The notes under the pieces: generated by a model | The model's input: only the letters and a program-made list of their open reading frames with translations | Told to the model about the DNA's origin: nothing | The model's database searches: none | Program-made: the position numbers and the translations under genes | Shown: positions 51,501 to 63,758 of the stretch, in pieces | How positions within the stretch are numbered: position 1 is the stretch's first letter | Layout of the letters: each line of letters begins with the position of its first letter | Source: Glandiceps talaboti | Taxonomy: Eukaryota; Hemichordata; Enteropneusta; Spengelidae | DNA length: 64,000 nt | NCBI RefSeq assembly: GCF_964340395.1 | Contig: NC_135569.1 | Span: 4,819,540 to 4,883,539, forward strand | Reading direction: 5' to 3'

Positions 51501-53374
51501 GAACAAGGCATTTTTAGTCACTATTTATTTTAGCGTTTTTGTTTTCCGGTGAATAAACGAAAATATGTCTGTAGTGAAAATTTCAAGGTTTACAGTATAT
51601 TAAGTAAAGAATTCATTAAAATCTGGAAACCTATCAAGATGGTTATGTAGTAAGCTCGATTTAATTAAATAAGTACATGAAAAATGGTTCTCTAGCAGAG
51701 CCGTGAAAAAAGTTGATCAAGGACAAAACAATGATCCGATGTAATCCTGATGGCACTACTGATAAGACGCAAGTACCAAGGACTGAATTATGGGTCTTTA
51801 ACCTTATTTGTGACACCCAATGATATCAATTTGTTTATCTTTATGTGATCAGTGATTGGTGCAGCAATGGTGTGTTTATTCCCACTATGGCCACCTTGGA
51901 TGAGACTCGTTACCTACTACATCAGTTTGGTAGCTGCTTGTTTGGTTGGATCAATTCTTGTGTTAGCTGTGTGTAAGTACACCATACTATGACATCTATA
52001 ATTTTTGTAATTTTCCCCATATAATATCATCGGTCTCTGGTATCCATAGCAACCATAATTTTGAGTATATCGAATTTTCTACAAGATGTCAAGTCATACT
52101 CAACCATATAGGTATGCACACAGTTTGTCTGTCATTATTGTTAATTGTTAATTAATTACTGTGAAGGGGAACTCATGAAAATATGTTGTTGTTAAAGAGG
52201 AACACCACACAGCAAGAAATAAAGGTATTTTCTTTAACTTTGGGTTCTAGTCATTTTATCAATCATTCACTCATTTACTTTAGGTGCCATGAATGTTTGT
52301 GTTCTGCTGTTATATATATGCATGTCTGTTGACTCCCATGACACAATGTGTGTCTATGGTAAGAACTTACACTGAACAATGAATGATTGACAAGTTTCAA
52401 TTCACTTGACACAATGCATGTCTATGGCAAGGACCTCCACTGAACAATGAATGAGGAACAAGTTTCAATTCACTGTTGACACAATGTATGTCTATGGCAA
52501 TACAAGGGCCGCCACTGAACAATGAATGAGGAACAAGTTTCAATTCACTGTTAACACAATACGTGTCTATGGCAAGGACCTCCACTGAACAATGGATGAG
52601 GAACAAGTTTCAATTCACTGTTGACACAATGCATGTCTATGGCAAGGACCTCCACTGAACAATGAATGAGAACAAGTTCACCTCAGTGTTTCTTTGCAAT
52701 CGTTGGTTCAATATGTGATGTCAAATCGTGAAATTATTCTCCAGAATCACAAGTTGACAACAATGCTTTTATTTCCTGTAATGATATTCCCTTTAAAATG
52801 TTATATCCTGGTTATTGGAAAAACAAAAGATTAGTATAGTTTGACCACTAGGAGTGCTATTCACTGTGTATATGTTTCTTCTTATTTCACAGTGAGATGT
52901 ATTCTATTTGTTTTGATATGGGCCGTAACTTTTGGAAAACATCATTTCTGGCTCTTCCCGAATTTAATGGCAGATGTTGGAATTATGGAATCTTTCAAAC
53001 CGGTCTACATACACAAAATGACGTCTGCGGATACCACACCTAAAACGGACGACAAAGAAAACGAAAAGAGCGATGATAGAGAAGAAGAAGAAAAAGAACA
53101 AAAACAAAACGAAGAAAACCAAGAAGAAGAAGAAAAGGAAAGTGGAAAAGAATCGGAAAATGAGGAAAAAGAAGAAGAAGAAGAAGAAGAAGACGAGGAA
53201 AAAGATAAGGAAGAGGACGAGGACGAGGAAGGGGAAAAATTTGAAGGGGAGGAATTAAAAAGAAGTGATAGCACGAATGGAAGCGGGATGGGGGAAGGTT
53301 TTGAGGTTATACACCAGGAAGAAATTACAGCTGTTACTGAGGAAATGGAAGAATCTGAGTCTAAACAGTCATGA
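44611..53374 (+). CDS. SEC62: SEC62, ER protein-translocation factor and ER-phagy receptor (402 aa, 8 exons)
   Basis: Exons are 44611-44646, 48727-48841, 49485-49581, 50205-50397, 50657-50761, 51282-51342, 51853-51972 and 52893-53374. All are GT-AG and in frame (1,209 bases), close to the 399 aa of human SEC62. SEC62 works with SEC63 and the SEC61 channel in post-translational import of small precursors into the ER, and acts as an autophagy receptor during ER recovery. Diagnostic features are the N-terminal basic region, [18 protein letters not shown], the Lys/Glu-rich segment, [16 protein letters not shown], two membrane helices (about 196-213 and 224-252) around [10 protein letters not shown], and [14 protein letters not shown]. 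The C-terminal tail is very acidic and ends with FEVI (379-382), matching the LC3-interacting motif. Intron 1 (4 kb) is repeat-filled. It is divergently oriented to the KY-like gene. Confidence 0.95.
45988..46475. repeat. (TG)n-derived compound repeat in SEC62 intron 1
   Basis: (TG)n followed by six or more units of about 70-80 bases built from TGTGTAGGATGTGTGTG, TACATGTGTATGTATG and TGTGGGATTGTGTG. Confidence 0.92.
47455..48040. repeat. Three diverged direct repeats in SEC62 intron 1
   Basis: Each has TTGTCTAATGCAGGCTGTA or a variant, then TGTCATCAATTT, CATATTGAA and AACAATGTCATGTGACCTGT. Copies start near 47460, 47765 and 47905. Confidence 0.75.
48245..48528. repeat. (GGAT)n, GGGGTGG and (TG)n compound repeat
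   Basis: (ATGG)n with TTGGGTAGATAG variants, a G-rich patch, then an uninterrupted (TG)n of about 28 units, 200 bases upstream of SEC62 exon 2. Confidence 0.95.
49278..49332 (+). pseudogene. Duplicated fragment of SEC62 exon 2 inside intron 2
   Basis: 35 bases at 49298-49332 are identical to 48796-48830 in exon 2 (coding [10 protein letters not shown]). An 11-base partial repeat (ACTAAGAAAAC) lies just before at 49278. No splice sites flank the copy, so it is inert. Confidence 0.85.
52370..52685. repeat. Minisatellite, about 65-72 bases x 5, SEC62 intron 7
   Basis: Units share TGTCTATGGCAAGGACCTCC, ACTGAACAATGAATGAGGAA and CAAGTTTCAATTCACTGTT. It follows a CCAGGAAATAAA-family MITE fragment (about 52190-52345), whose TGTCTATGG motif may be the seed. 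Confidence 0.9.
52893..53374 (+). CDS. SEC62: SEC62 last exon: end of TM2, acidic tail and LIR
   Basis: Starts after TTTCACAG in phase with [14 protein letters not shown]. It covers [14 protein letters not shown], then a long Glu/Lys/Asp tract encoded by GAA/GAG/AAA-rich sequence, then [11 protein letters not shown] before TGA. The purine-rich tract is real coding sequence, not a microsatellite intrusion, because the frame and flanking domains continue through it. Confidence 0.93.
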
Positions 53375-54863
53375 TAAAATAACCCAAATATTTTACATAT
53401 TCTACCAATTTCCTATTATTGCCAATGTTACAATATAGCAGTATTGATACTGTATCTAACTGTGTTAGCGCCCTCGCTCGACTAAGGGTCCAATGTAATA
53501 TATGTTGCAATCTTTAAGGCTAAGTTACATGAGGAAGTTTGGTAAGCAATTTGTTGCATGCGATTAGGCTAGCAACTGTGACTGAGTGCGTATAAAGGGC
53601 AACATGAGAAGCAATGAATTGCAGAAAATCTGACATGTAAGATTCCTTGTGACGTGCATCTGTTTGATATCGCAAGGCTCTATGTACTATGTACTACTAC
53701 ACAGCAAGTACTTGTATGTGATGAATTGTCTAGCTTGATGGTAACTGAATTGCCTCATGTAACTTAGCCTTAAAATAATGACAGTGTCCCTGACGTGCAT
53801 TGATTCATAATTGATTTAAATTGATTCTGTGATTTAAATTGAATTAGAACCACTGTCTGTCCCCTGTAGAAGTTTGAAATGGATTTGAATCAATTTACTA
53901 TTTTAAATGTCCCCATACACAAACATTCAGCAATGCTTTGATATGAGGAGGCGTGCTGCAAATGTTGTGTATTAAAGGGGAATACTAGTGCAGTGCAGGA
54001 AGTAAGTCATTTTGATAAACTTTGGGTTGTGGGATAAGGGAACTGACTTCAGTCCATTTCAAATTTCTTAGTGGGAACAGCTAGGGCATTTATCAGTCAA
54101 TTAGCTTTCCATTATACAAAAGTACTGCTATTGTAAAACCAATCCAGACCATCAACTTGCCTATTCAAAATTTGCCATGATGGCGCTCTACTTCCTGTCT
54201 GTGTGTACCCTTGGGGGTATACATGGTATAGGTTACTTGGTTAATCATAGAGCACTGCTGCTTTCCTCAGTGTCTGAAAAATACAAAAAACATCCCTGAT
54301 TTACACTTCTACTAGAATTTCAAGAGACAAAGCTCTTAAGAAACGGTACTATGAGGTAATGATACCCCCAATTTGAGTGAGGGCGCTGTATTCTCAATTT
54401 CCTGTTTGCAGTCTGGAATGACCTATAATGCACATAGATACAACGTACCTGTCCAGCAACAAGAAATGCTAAAAAAAAAATATATAGAAGAATTACAATA
54501 TCTATTGTTAAACTTATTGTCTTATAAAGATAGTATATTCATTATATTATGTTTGTTGTACTCAAATGTTCTTCCAAATCTGAGATGCTTCGTGGCTTCC
54601 TTGCACTGTGTTTAAATAATGGGTCGTGAGACAATGTTTTAGTGTGGGGATAGGGGTGTGGTGTAAAGACTTGGAATGTTGACATGGTCTGTAAAAATAT
54701 GCAGTGTCAGGCTGCCCTCATTGGTCTACTACTCTCAGAGAAAGTGAAGGTTGCATTGATTAGGGCAGAAGAACACAACGTAAATCTTACAGTCTAAGGT
54801 TTATTTTGATTTGTGAGAAAACAATGGAAATAGGAAAGCTGCACCAGCTGTGAGTGGAACGTG

Positions 54864-54897
<34 letters not shown>

Positions 54898-57146
54898 GAT
54901 TTGTAAGTTGTAATGACTTACTCATAATATTATACACCCTGAACAATATTGAATCACCTATGGTAAACATATACAATATACATAGTATGGCGCAATAAAT
55001 CTAATCAAATTGATTTTTTTGGGTCCGAACTCAAAACTCAGTGCCTCCAATGCAATCATGATTTCATACTGTTGCTGTACTACTTGTGGATAAAATTGTC
55101 CTCTAATTAACATATATATAATGTCTGTTATCGGTATTTTAACAATTTCCAGAGTCAAGTTACTAATGGACCCTCTAGGTCAGTGGTGCTTCGTAGAGAA
55201 GTTGACGACAGATGTTTTAATGAGAATGTGTGATTATACATACAGTGGACGATAACACTTTCAACTCAATATTTTACAACTGGGTAGGTGATAGACCTTT
55301 CAGCTAAAGATCACCCTCTAGAGTTAGGTTAGATCTTCCAAAGAGAATCTCGCCCTAAATAGCAGCATAAGTAGATTATAAACCTTTCAGCTAAATGGCG
55401 CCCTCTACAGTTTAGTTCACATATCTTGCAATGAAGCTCTGACCTATGCAACCAGTTATAGATAATAAGTGAGTCAACTTGGCATCTGGAATCAGGTACA
55501 TAATAGACATTTCATCAAGATATCATCCTGTCAAATTGAATTAATAACAGACCTTTCCTCTAGATGGCGCCCTCTTAAGTTGAGTTAGTATTAGACATTT
55601 CAGCTGAAGTGGTCCCTTATAGCCCAAAAGACAGTACAGGTCTTGTTTCTGTCACTCTCTGTAATTGCCATGTTCCCTGGACTTTATACCACCGCTAACC
55701 ACCCAAATTGCACTAAAACTAAAAAAAATGTGCAGAGTTTTACTACGTTCTTCTCTCTATTACCAAAAAGTTGAAAATCTTGGACAAAAAGCACTGAGTG
55801 CATTGACAAAGGAGGTGAACCAGACTCAATAGAAAAGTAATGATGGCTTCTGATTTTGTGAATAAATGGAAAATAGCATGTGATCTATACCCCCCATTAT
55901 TTTCTCTACTCCACACTGCCTCATGGTCAGTACCAAAATTCCTTATATGGCAAACCCTCATTTACATATTATTTGCATATTCAATTAAACCTTGTGTGTT
56001 CAGTCAATATGGATATCTGTCATTATGTTTCATAAAAGTTGCAATAAACTTGCCATAGAATTACAGACGTAAACTTTCACAGAATTCAAGTCGATGACAT
56101 TATTATTTCACATTTGAATGTAATCTTTTTGATGTTTACCTTGAACATTTGGTATATGTTAGTTTCATAGCAGTTCTGATACTTGTCTCAGTTTTGTCCT
56201 TTGTTACTGTATTTTGCCATCTGTGTTGTCATGGTGCTCCACATTTACATGTTACCTGTGATTGGTTGTTTATCACTGAGCATGCTCAGTAAAGTGTTAT
56301 CTTCAATGATTGTAGTCTCGGTTACCCAGACTCCCTTTGACTACTGCCAACCCCAGAGAGTCTTTGCAATACAGCATCAGTGATTTGAACTTGGGAAGCT
56401 AACTGTCTCTAGCCTCAGATGGTTTCTGCTTGGATGAAAATGATTTCTTATTTTCGTCAACTCTGTGTACATTTAATAGAAATCCTGGTTTGAAATTTCT
56501 GAAAATAATCTTCCATAAAACACAATCAAAAGAACACTCTCAGTAAGAGTTGCAACCATGTGATTTTACTATAGAGGTCACGTTGTGGGTTAGCCTTATC
56601 ACACAGCCATCTTGTAACAATCACTGATGATGCAGTGCCCCAGATTCTCCACATTTACATGTTACCTGTGATTGGTTCAATATCACTGAGCATGCTCAGT
56701 AAAGTGTCATCAGATTCTCTGGGGGCAGCAGAGTTCTGAGACTACAATGATTGGTTCATTTTCTTACAAGCTCACAGAGCATGCTGTGAACATTGTGCAA
56801 AAACTGAAGAGTTGTCTTGAGGAGATTCATTGATAGTTAGTTCATAGGCTAGATCCTATCTATTGCTCGGAATCTGAAGATTTCTGAAGTTTTTCCATTT
56901 CTAGTGAAATAGATTCAGTCAATCAAAAATATAGCTAGACCAACATGTTAACAAAGTTTATACAGTCCTTCACACATTGACGGACACTTGTTATTGACCA
57001 CTTCATTCACGGAGTTACTCATTAATATTCAATTAGTGCAATCATGTTTGACATGCAAATAATGTTTACGACAACCTCCACCATCTCCAGTCTGAAAGTT
57101 ACTCACGTGAAGACACGTAATATCGTCACAAGTTCATATTAATATT

Positions 57147-57408
57147 CCAATAGGGAACTTGCAAACCCGCCATGTTGAATGTTGCATCATGGGGAATGTG
57201 ATAATAAATGCTAATTAATTAGTATTATGAACAATACTGTTACATTGTTTGTAACCACAAATAATCAATTCATAGTCACTCTGACCATTGTGGGAGGTTT
57301 ATTTTATCTGTAGCTCCAGATTAGGTAATACGATAACCTCAGATAATTGCATAGTCCTTTGGCTTTGCATCTGAGCATGCTCATTCTGGTTTGCAAGTTC
57401 CCTATTGG
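57147..57408. mobile_element. MITE with CCAATAGGGAACTTGCAAACC termini
   Basis: CCAATAGGGAACTTGCAAACC at the left end is exactly inverted at the right (GGTTTGCAAGTTCCCTATTGG). About 262 bases. A truncated relative lies at 10950-11095. Confidence 0.82.
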
Positions 57409-57689
57409 AGTAACACAGCTGTTGGTGGTAATGTACATTTCAGAACAGAATGAGATTCTAGATAATTGATCACTCTAGACATTGATGGAGATCTCTAAGA
57501 ATCAAAGCCACGGATAGCCTCTAGACTATTTTAATTAAAGTTTGTGTCCAGACCAATTACTTAGGACAATACTTTCATAAATATGTTGGACCAAGTCTGT
57601 TACCATCTCACTGGAATCACTAGAATATATGTATATGTATATTATCATATGTTTAAGTGGCCAAACAATGTGAAACAACATATCCCAAG

Positions 57690-57925
57690 TCCATGTTTAT
57701 AATGCAATAACTTGCAAAACATTAACAAATATGTAAAATGTTTGTTATTGTACGTACAATAGTAAACTTTTCAGACACTTTCTAACTTTTTGTAATTTAT
57801 GAAATTACAAACAAAGTTTTGGTATATGTTGTTTTATATTGTGTGTTTTTTTCAAGTAGAAAAACATAGTAAAGTTGTTTTAAAAATCCAAAATAAATAT
57901 CAATTTGTCATCCATAATATAAATA
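57690..57925. mobile_element. Diverged copy of the long-TIR MITE
   Basis: TGTAAAATGTTTGTTATTGT, ACGTACAATAGTAAAC, AAGTAGAAAAACATAGTAAAG and CAAAATAAATATCAA, in the same order as the right half of the element at 30330-30645. The central palindrome is broken by one base. Confidence 0.7.
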
Positions 57926-58959
57926 TTAGTCTAGATGCTATCTGTGGCTTTAAATCTGTCTCCATGTCTAGAGGAATCAGAAGTCATGAACCCAAAGTTA
58001 TTCATGCAAATGAGTTAACCCCCAATTGTTTGAATGATGTAGACAGTGCATATTAAAGTAGTGTCCTGATCTGACAAATTGCCATGTTAGTGCGGTAAGG
58101 TCATATCTGCTAATGTAATGAAATGTATCATATATTTACATTATGTAATTGCCTACAAGAAACACTAATTTATGATTGGGCAGCAGAAATATGTGATTGA
58201 TTAACACAAGCATGATGTTAATTGGTGTGTGGGTGGCTATGTTTGAATTTGAAATTTCGTCTCGGCTCCTTATTCTGCTAGACGTGGAGAAAGATTCAAA
58301 GTTACAGATAGCTTCTAGACTACATAAGTACATCATACTTTGACCAGTACATCTTGTGAGAATATCAGTTCTTCATCTTATAATTAGTCATTTTCTTTTC
58401 TTTTTATTCAGAGTAATCCATTGACATGATAGCATCAACCAGTGAAAAAAATAGAAAACATTTTCTTCCGAGTTTTATTGTTTGCACTTACTAAAAAGTT
58501 GATTTTATTTGTGAATTTTCATTTTTTGATAAATGTTTCTGGAAATAAAGAAGGAGATGATTCTGTGATTGGTGGAATTTGTGCTAAATATTGTCTTGAA
58601 ATTTGATGGACACGACACCTTTACCTTTTGTTGAGATAAATGTATTATGGTTATGTTATTGTTGCAAATTGCATGTTCTTTTCATCAATAAAATCATTGA
58701 AAATGAAAAAAATGATTTATGTTTGTCTCCCTTTTGTATGTCACAAGAAAACATGGATCTCAATCTGATTGAAATAAAGAATTTTTCCTGAGACGCGGCA
58801 CTGTGGGAACAAAAAGATTTAAAAAATATATGAAAATATGAAAATGAGATAATGCTATAAAGTAAAGGAAATCTAAAGGTATTCCTACATATTTTTGTCA
58901 GATTTGGTATCGATACTTGTTCTTCAAGTGAAAATAATCGCATAGCATTATCGTTGACA

Positions 58960-59110
58960 GTGACAGCTATTTAGTCCCAGGGATTGTTAACTGCGCCCTC
59001 TGGAGCTAATCGAGCAGAGCTTGTGCGCATGCCCAAAGTTTTATTTAAAAGTAATGGCGGCGGAACTCTTGACGTTGAAAATACCAACCAAGGAGTAACT
59101 GGTGAGGGAA
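58960..59110 (+). promoter_or_regulatory. Possible promoter and first non-coding exon of the CCDC150-like gene
   Basis: A locally GC-richer patch contains GCGCATGC and ATGGCGGCGG, then a possible donor (CTG then GTGAGG) near 59101. The only frame from that ATG stops after 14 codons, so the exon would be 5' UTR with a small upstream ORF, spliced to the acceptor at about 62349. There is no transcript support. Confidence 0.3.
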
Positions 59111-62049
59111 TATTTTTTGTATAATCGTATTTGCGGTAGTTCTGAAATTACCAACAGCGATTCCAGGGCCAGGAGGGGGATCAGAGTGACTAGGTAAAAC
59201 TTCTTTTGTGGAAAAATTTCTCAGTGTACCCCTTTAGCGAAAACAACAAAATCGGTAAACCTGCCCGCGTTCATGAATTCGTGTATTTACAAATTACACC
59301 GCCTCTAATTTCACACCCAGTCTGAAATAAGAATGAATTTATGCAGTATCGATAGGTGTTTCTTTCCTTTGGGTGATTTTGCAAGGATGTGCAATGAATA
59401 TGTCTTGACATGGCCCAAGCTTGTGAAATAACCCAAGAAGAGAATTTTATCCATAAAAATTTCGATTTTCGTTTTGGACTTTTGCAACGATCAACTTTGT
59501 TATATTGTTATTTGATATCGTCTAGGTGGGGCATGTTTTGTTCCGTAACCTGTGACAAGAAGCACTTTTACAAGACTTCCATTAGGTCCCTCACGAGTCA
59601 CCTGTAGGTCCTTATGCGTCAAAAATGACAAGTTTGTGTAGGGCATAGGGTCTAGTAAACTGTCGTGGACTACTGCACAACTTCACTGCACCCAAGAACT
59701 TTGTGTTTAGCCATTGATTTGTTTCCTTTTCTCCAAGTTCTGATCTGAGATTGAAAGACTTTCCTGGTTTGTAGGATGGGCTGGGGTATACATGAATTTA
59801 TTTGCGAGATTTAGTTAACAATACATACATGGTTGATAGATGTACAATGAAGTGTAGTATCTAGACAGCTAGGTGGACTGCTCCAAGTTTTAACCATGGA
59901 TGTATTACTAAAGGGGAGAATGTAATTTGAATGCCTTGAAAACATCCTCCCCAGACTGGAAGCTTCTCAAGTCTCCACTAGTAAATATTATGATGTATAA
60001 TTCCCCCTTGGGGCCAGACCTTCACTTGCAATGTAGAGTTTCTCCAGGATACCCAGATCATTTTTACCCAGCAAGCGATCTTATATGTTTTCTGAGCAAT
60101 AGCATGGAAGTATAACCAACTGGTTCCCTCTATATATTGCTTGTAAACTAAATATACTCAACACATTTCCAAAATCTGTCAAAATTGTGTGCACTTCTTG
60201 TATCTGACCTCGGCCATAGTACACCATGTACCTGGAACTTGAAGAGTTGTGGTGGTCTCACTACATTTTTATCTCAATCCTGCCTTTCCGTCAAGTATTG
60301 TTGTTACTAGAGCTGTTGGCAAATTTGTGCATCAGAGGTTTTGTGATTGTTGATTGCAAAACAAGGGCAAAGGTCTTGGCTTTGATTGAAATATTGACTC
60401 AAGATTATGACTCCACGACAAGTCTCTTGCCAGCCTAGAATCCATTGGTGTGGATTTTCTCACTTTTAATACAACACCTAGGTTGAGCTGTACAATGTAA
60501 ACATAATTACCATATTCAACATCACTGCAAGAAATCATAATTAATCTAATTTTAGGCTCAAATATATGATTATTATAGCAAAATGCCAGGCGTGGTAGGG
60601 GAAAAACAGGAGCAAAATCACCGCATAACAGGATTCTAGGGTATAACCATCTGTAGTAAAAGCCTCTGGATTATACTAGTAGTACATGTACATGCACATG
60701 GTATTCAAGTTGTATGCAGGTGAGATAATGAGTATGGTCTTTTAGTCCTTACAGTCTTTTAAGGAGAGAAAAAAATGGTCTATTATAGTATATAAAATAG
60801 TGAATTGTCTGTAAATCCACTGTTTTCACATCTTTTGTGTAACTTCTGAACTGTTTATCTCAGAAATTTAACAACCTTTTATTATAGTATGACAAACTTA
60901 ACAACAAGTTACAACATATCTGTCTTGGCATAGTGCCAAGGGGATCACATGTATAGGATATTCACCTGGTTGCTATGGTTTCAGAGGTATGGAGGGTAGT
61001 TGAAGCTATGGATACCATAGGGTCTGTTTCAATCTCTGTCATCCGTAGAATAATGGACATGAAATGTATATCAACATGTAATAATACCCAGTGCAATGAA
61101 TACTCAAATCCACCTGTCAACACATGTACATATATGATATAGTGAATGTTCATGTCAGACTTTTACTGAGAACTTCGATATAAAATCATTTTCATGAATC
61201 ATCTAACAACTGCGTTCTTCCAGAACAAGGTAAATTACATGTATTAACAGAGGTGGAGAACTCTTTTGCAGTTTCTGAACACACTCTAAACTTGTACATG
61301 TATTCGTTCAAAATAAGTTTTTAATAAGCCCACTTCTGATTAGGCTTAATATTTTGGTGTTAAAACAGCTGACTGTCATAGAAGAAATTTGTCAAGAACG
61401 AGTGAATAATCATGTGGCGCCCTTGATAAATTATGTGTATAATGTTGCACATGTGAGAACGTGCTGTGGGATTGAAACCTTGGCCTTTAACACCTATTTC
61501 AAGCCATGTCGTACCATTTGGGTCATAAGTTGAAAATATGTATTTTTATGTTACATTATCATTGCAATTATTGGTTCTTACATGTAAAGAATGTGTGTTG
61601 AAATGATAAAATATAGTGTTTGTTGTGAAGTTGTGAAATTGTGAAATAGCCTAGTGATTTATAATACCCAAAAGTTTACATGTTGATATAATAGTGTATG
61701 GGAATACAGGTCCTTTCTTCTCCTTCCTCAATCAAACAGTTATTAGAAAATTATACAACCATTAATGCTTTGTCAATAAAGTGTTTTTACTGAGGTTGAG
61801 GAACTCTGATAACAATAAGGGTGTATGGGGTTTTAAAAAAAGACATTGCTTCCCATAGATATCATGCTAACTGTGTTCGGGATTCCCAGTAAAATGATGT
61901 GGGAGCCCTGGTAGATTTCAGTACTTGCCACCTTTAGCAAAACACTGCAATTGTTATGTGTTTTTGAAGTTTGAATCTTGAAATGTCCTATTTTTGAAAT
62001 GAACCAGTTTTACATTAAATGTAACTTGGTTTTGAAAATAGATCAATAA

Positions 62050-62295
62050 TGGGAACACCATTCCAAGAAATAGAGACATTTTCATCAACTATGGGCTCAG
62101 GAGAGTCATTTCATGATTTTACATCACCTACAATTACTTACACTTACAGAGAAACACCAAGTTGATCGTGTGCCTTATATGGTATCTTTGCTGTGGGGCA
62201 GTGCATGATGGGAGTAGTAGAAACAGTATATTTATGGATGCATAATGACTATTATTAATTCCTAAGTGCTTATTCCCTTCAGTGTAAAACATTTC
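62050..62295. mobile_element. Dispersed MITE copy
   Basis: CACCATTCCAAGAAATAGAG, GAGTCATTTCATGATTTTAC, GCATGATGGGAGT and TCCTAAGTGCTTATTCCCTTC. It ends about 55 bases upstream of the acceptor for the first coding exon of the CCDC150-like gene. Confidence 0.6.
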
Positions 62296-62387
62296 TCCTT
62301 TATAAGTTAGTAACTGTTTTTGACATTACCTTTTTTCTTTCTCTTCAGGCTTTGAAAAAAACGTTTAATTTGTTTTAAATTTCCAAG

Positions 62388-63758
62388 ATGACGGATAATT
62401 TGAGACCACCAATACCGACTATTAAGTCACAACAAACAACATCTCACACACTGGATGTGCTGCATGATAGACTAAACACTGCTGAGCAGGACACGGTAAA
62501 CTTAATACGACAGCTACATGGTATCGGAATCAATCCGATGGCAGAGCACCCAACTAAAGACACAGGTATACAGCCACCTTTAGCACCATTTCAAGTTGAA
62601 AACCCAGACACTGAAGTTTTACTGAAAAATTACGAAAATCTGGTTTCTAGGGTTTGTAAAACCGAAAGTACAATACAGTCCATGAAACTGAATCTGTGCT
62701 CACTGCAGGCAGAACATGATTTAGGGAAACGAGATACGGAGTCTTTGAGTGAGAAACTAGCAATTACAACAGAGGCGTATGATAGGGATACAAAGAAACT
62801 CAATAGAGAGTTGGCAAGGGCTAGGAAAGAACTGAAGGAAACGATGGATGAAAGGAATGGTTTGGAAGAAGATGTTAGAAGAGTTACGTCTGCTTTGGAA
62901 GTTGCCACAGCAGCAAAGGTGAGTTCATGGGAAATACACCAAGTATAGGCAGTCTAAATCTCTTTAACCCCTGCCCAAACAATACTGACACTATTACATG
63001 TACTTCAAGAGCTTTGAAGCCCTTTAAGTCCTAACTTATTTCTGATAATACTGTGAGGACCCCCCCCCCCCCCCCCCCATGTACAGCAGGACACTTGTAA
63101 GTCAGTTTCCCAATTTTGTATATATCGTATAGAAGATGCACGATGCAGAATTGGTAAAAATGGCGTTCTGGTCCTCTGTAATACAGAATGAAATGCAGCT
63201 AAGAGAAATTCAGCCTTGCCGTCGTTCTCCTTTGAAAAAAAAATGGTATACCTGTAGGTTGTTTTGTGGCATCTTTGAAATTGAACAAATATCACATGTT
63301 TTTTCTAACATTATGTTGAATTCTCACAATTAAAATTTTGAGAGGGCTTATAAAGTATATTATTAGTTATCTCTTGTGTCTTGTACTTTGGCTGGGTAGA
63401 AACCAGCAGAGGTTTACGTGATGTACATGTAGGGTTCTCCCTGCATAGTTCAACACAATGTTGGTACCACTTGGCACTCAAAATAGGAAAACCTAAAACA
63501 GTACATGTATACGTCCTCTCAGTGGCCTTAATTATGTAAACTATGCACTGTAACTTGATGGTGTCATGACACAGTAACTGAGATGTATACTGTAAGTTAT
63601 GTAAGTTTACTTGTTCTAAAATTGTCATGTTATTTTACCAACCTTTAAAACCTGTGAAAGATTTCCCTTTTCCTTATTTTTCTGTGTAGACTGATTTAGC
63701 TGCAAAATTTGAAGAGATGAAGTCTACTAAGCAGAAACTAAACAAGAGACTACAAGAG
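62388..63758 (+). CDS. Coiled-coil protein, CCDC150-like, 5' part only
   Basis: Exon 62388-62918 (177 codons) starts at ATG in context CAAGATGA, within an exon that follows a strong polypyrimidine CTCTTCAG acceptor at 62349. It ends at GTGAGT in phase 0. Exon 63690-63758 (23 codons, TDLAAKFEEMKSTKQKLNK) follows GTGTAG and ends at GTAAGT. The N-terminus has TLDVLHDRLNTAEQDTVNLI followed by a Pro-containing loop and then continuous heptad-like coiled coil. Layout and N-terminus resemble CCDC150, a poorly characterised coiled-coil protein, but other coiled-coil proteins are possible. The gene continues past the window end. Confidence 0.7.
63060..63079. repeat. Poly-C run
   Basis: Nineteen or so consecutive C in an intron of the CCDC150-like gene. 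Confidence 0.95.

Larger units (their letters stand above)
53375..62348. other. SEC62 3' flank and intergenic region; no gene recognised
   Basis: About 9 kb. It may include a long SEC62 3' UTR (AATAAA near 55859 and 56044) and the first non-coding exon of the next gene near 59.05 kb. It holds a poly-T run (54865-54890), direct repeats of CACATTTACATGTTACCTGT at 56240 and 56650, and the MITEs listed separately. Short frames here have no recognisable domains. Confidence 0.6.

Noticed and set aside
53005-53274. Ser/Phe-rich minus-strand frame opposite the SEC62 tail
   Set aside because: Antisense shadow of the Glu/Lys-rich coding tract of SEC62.
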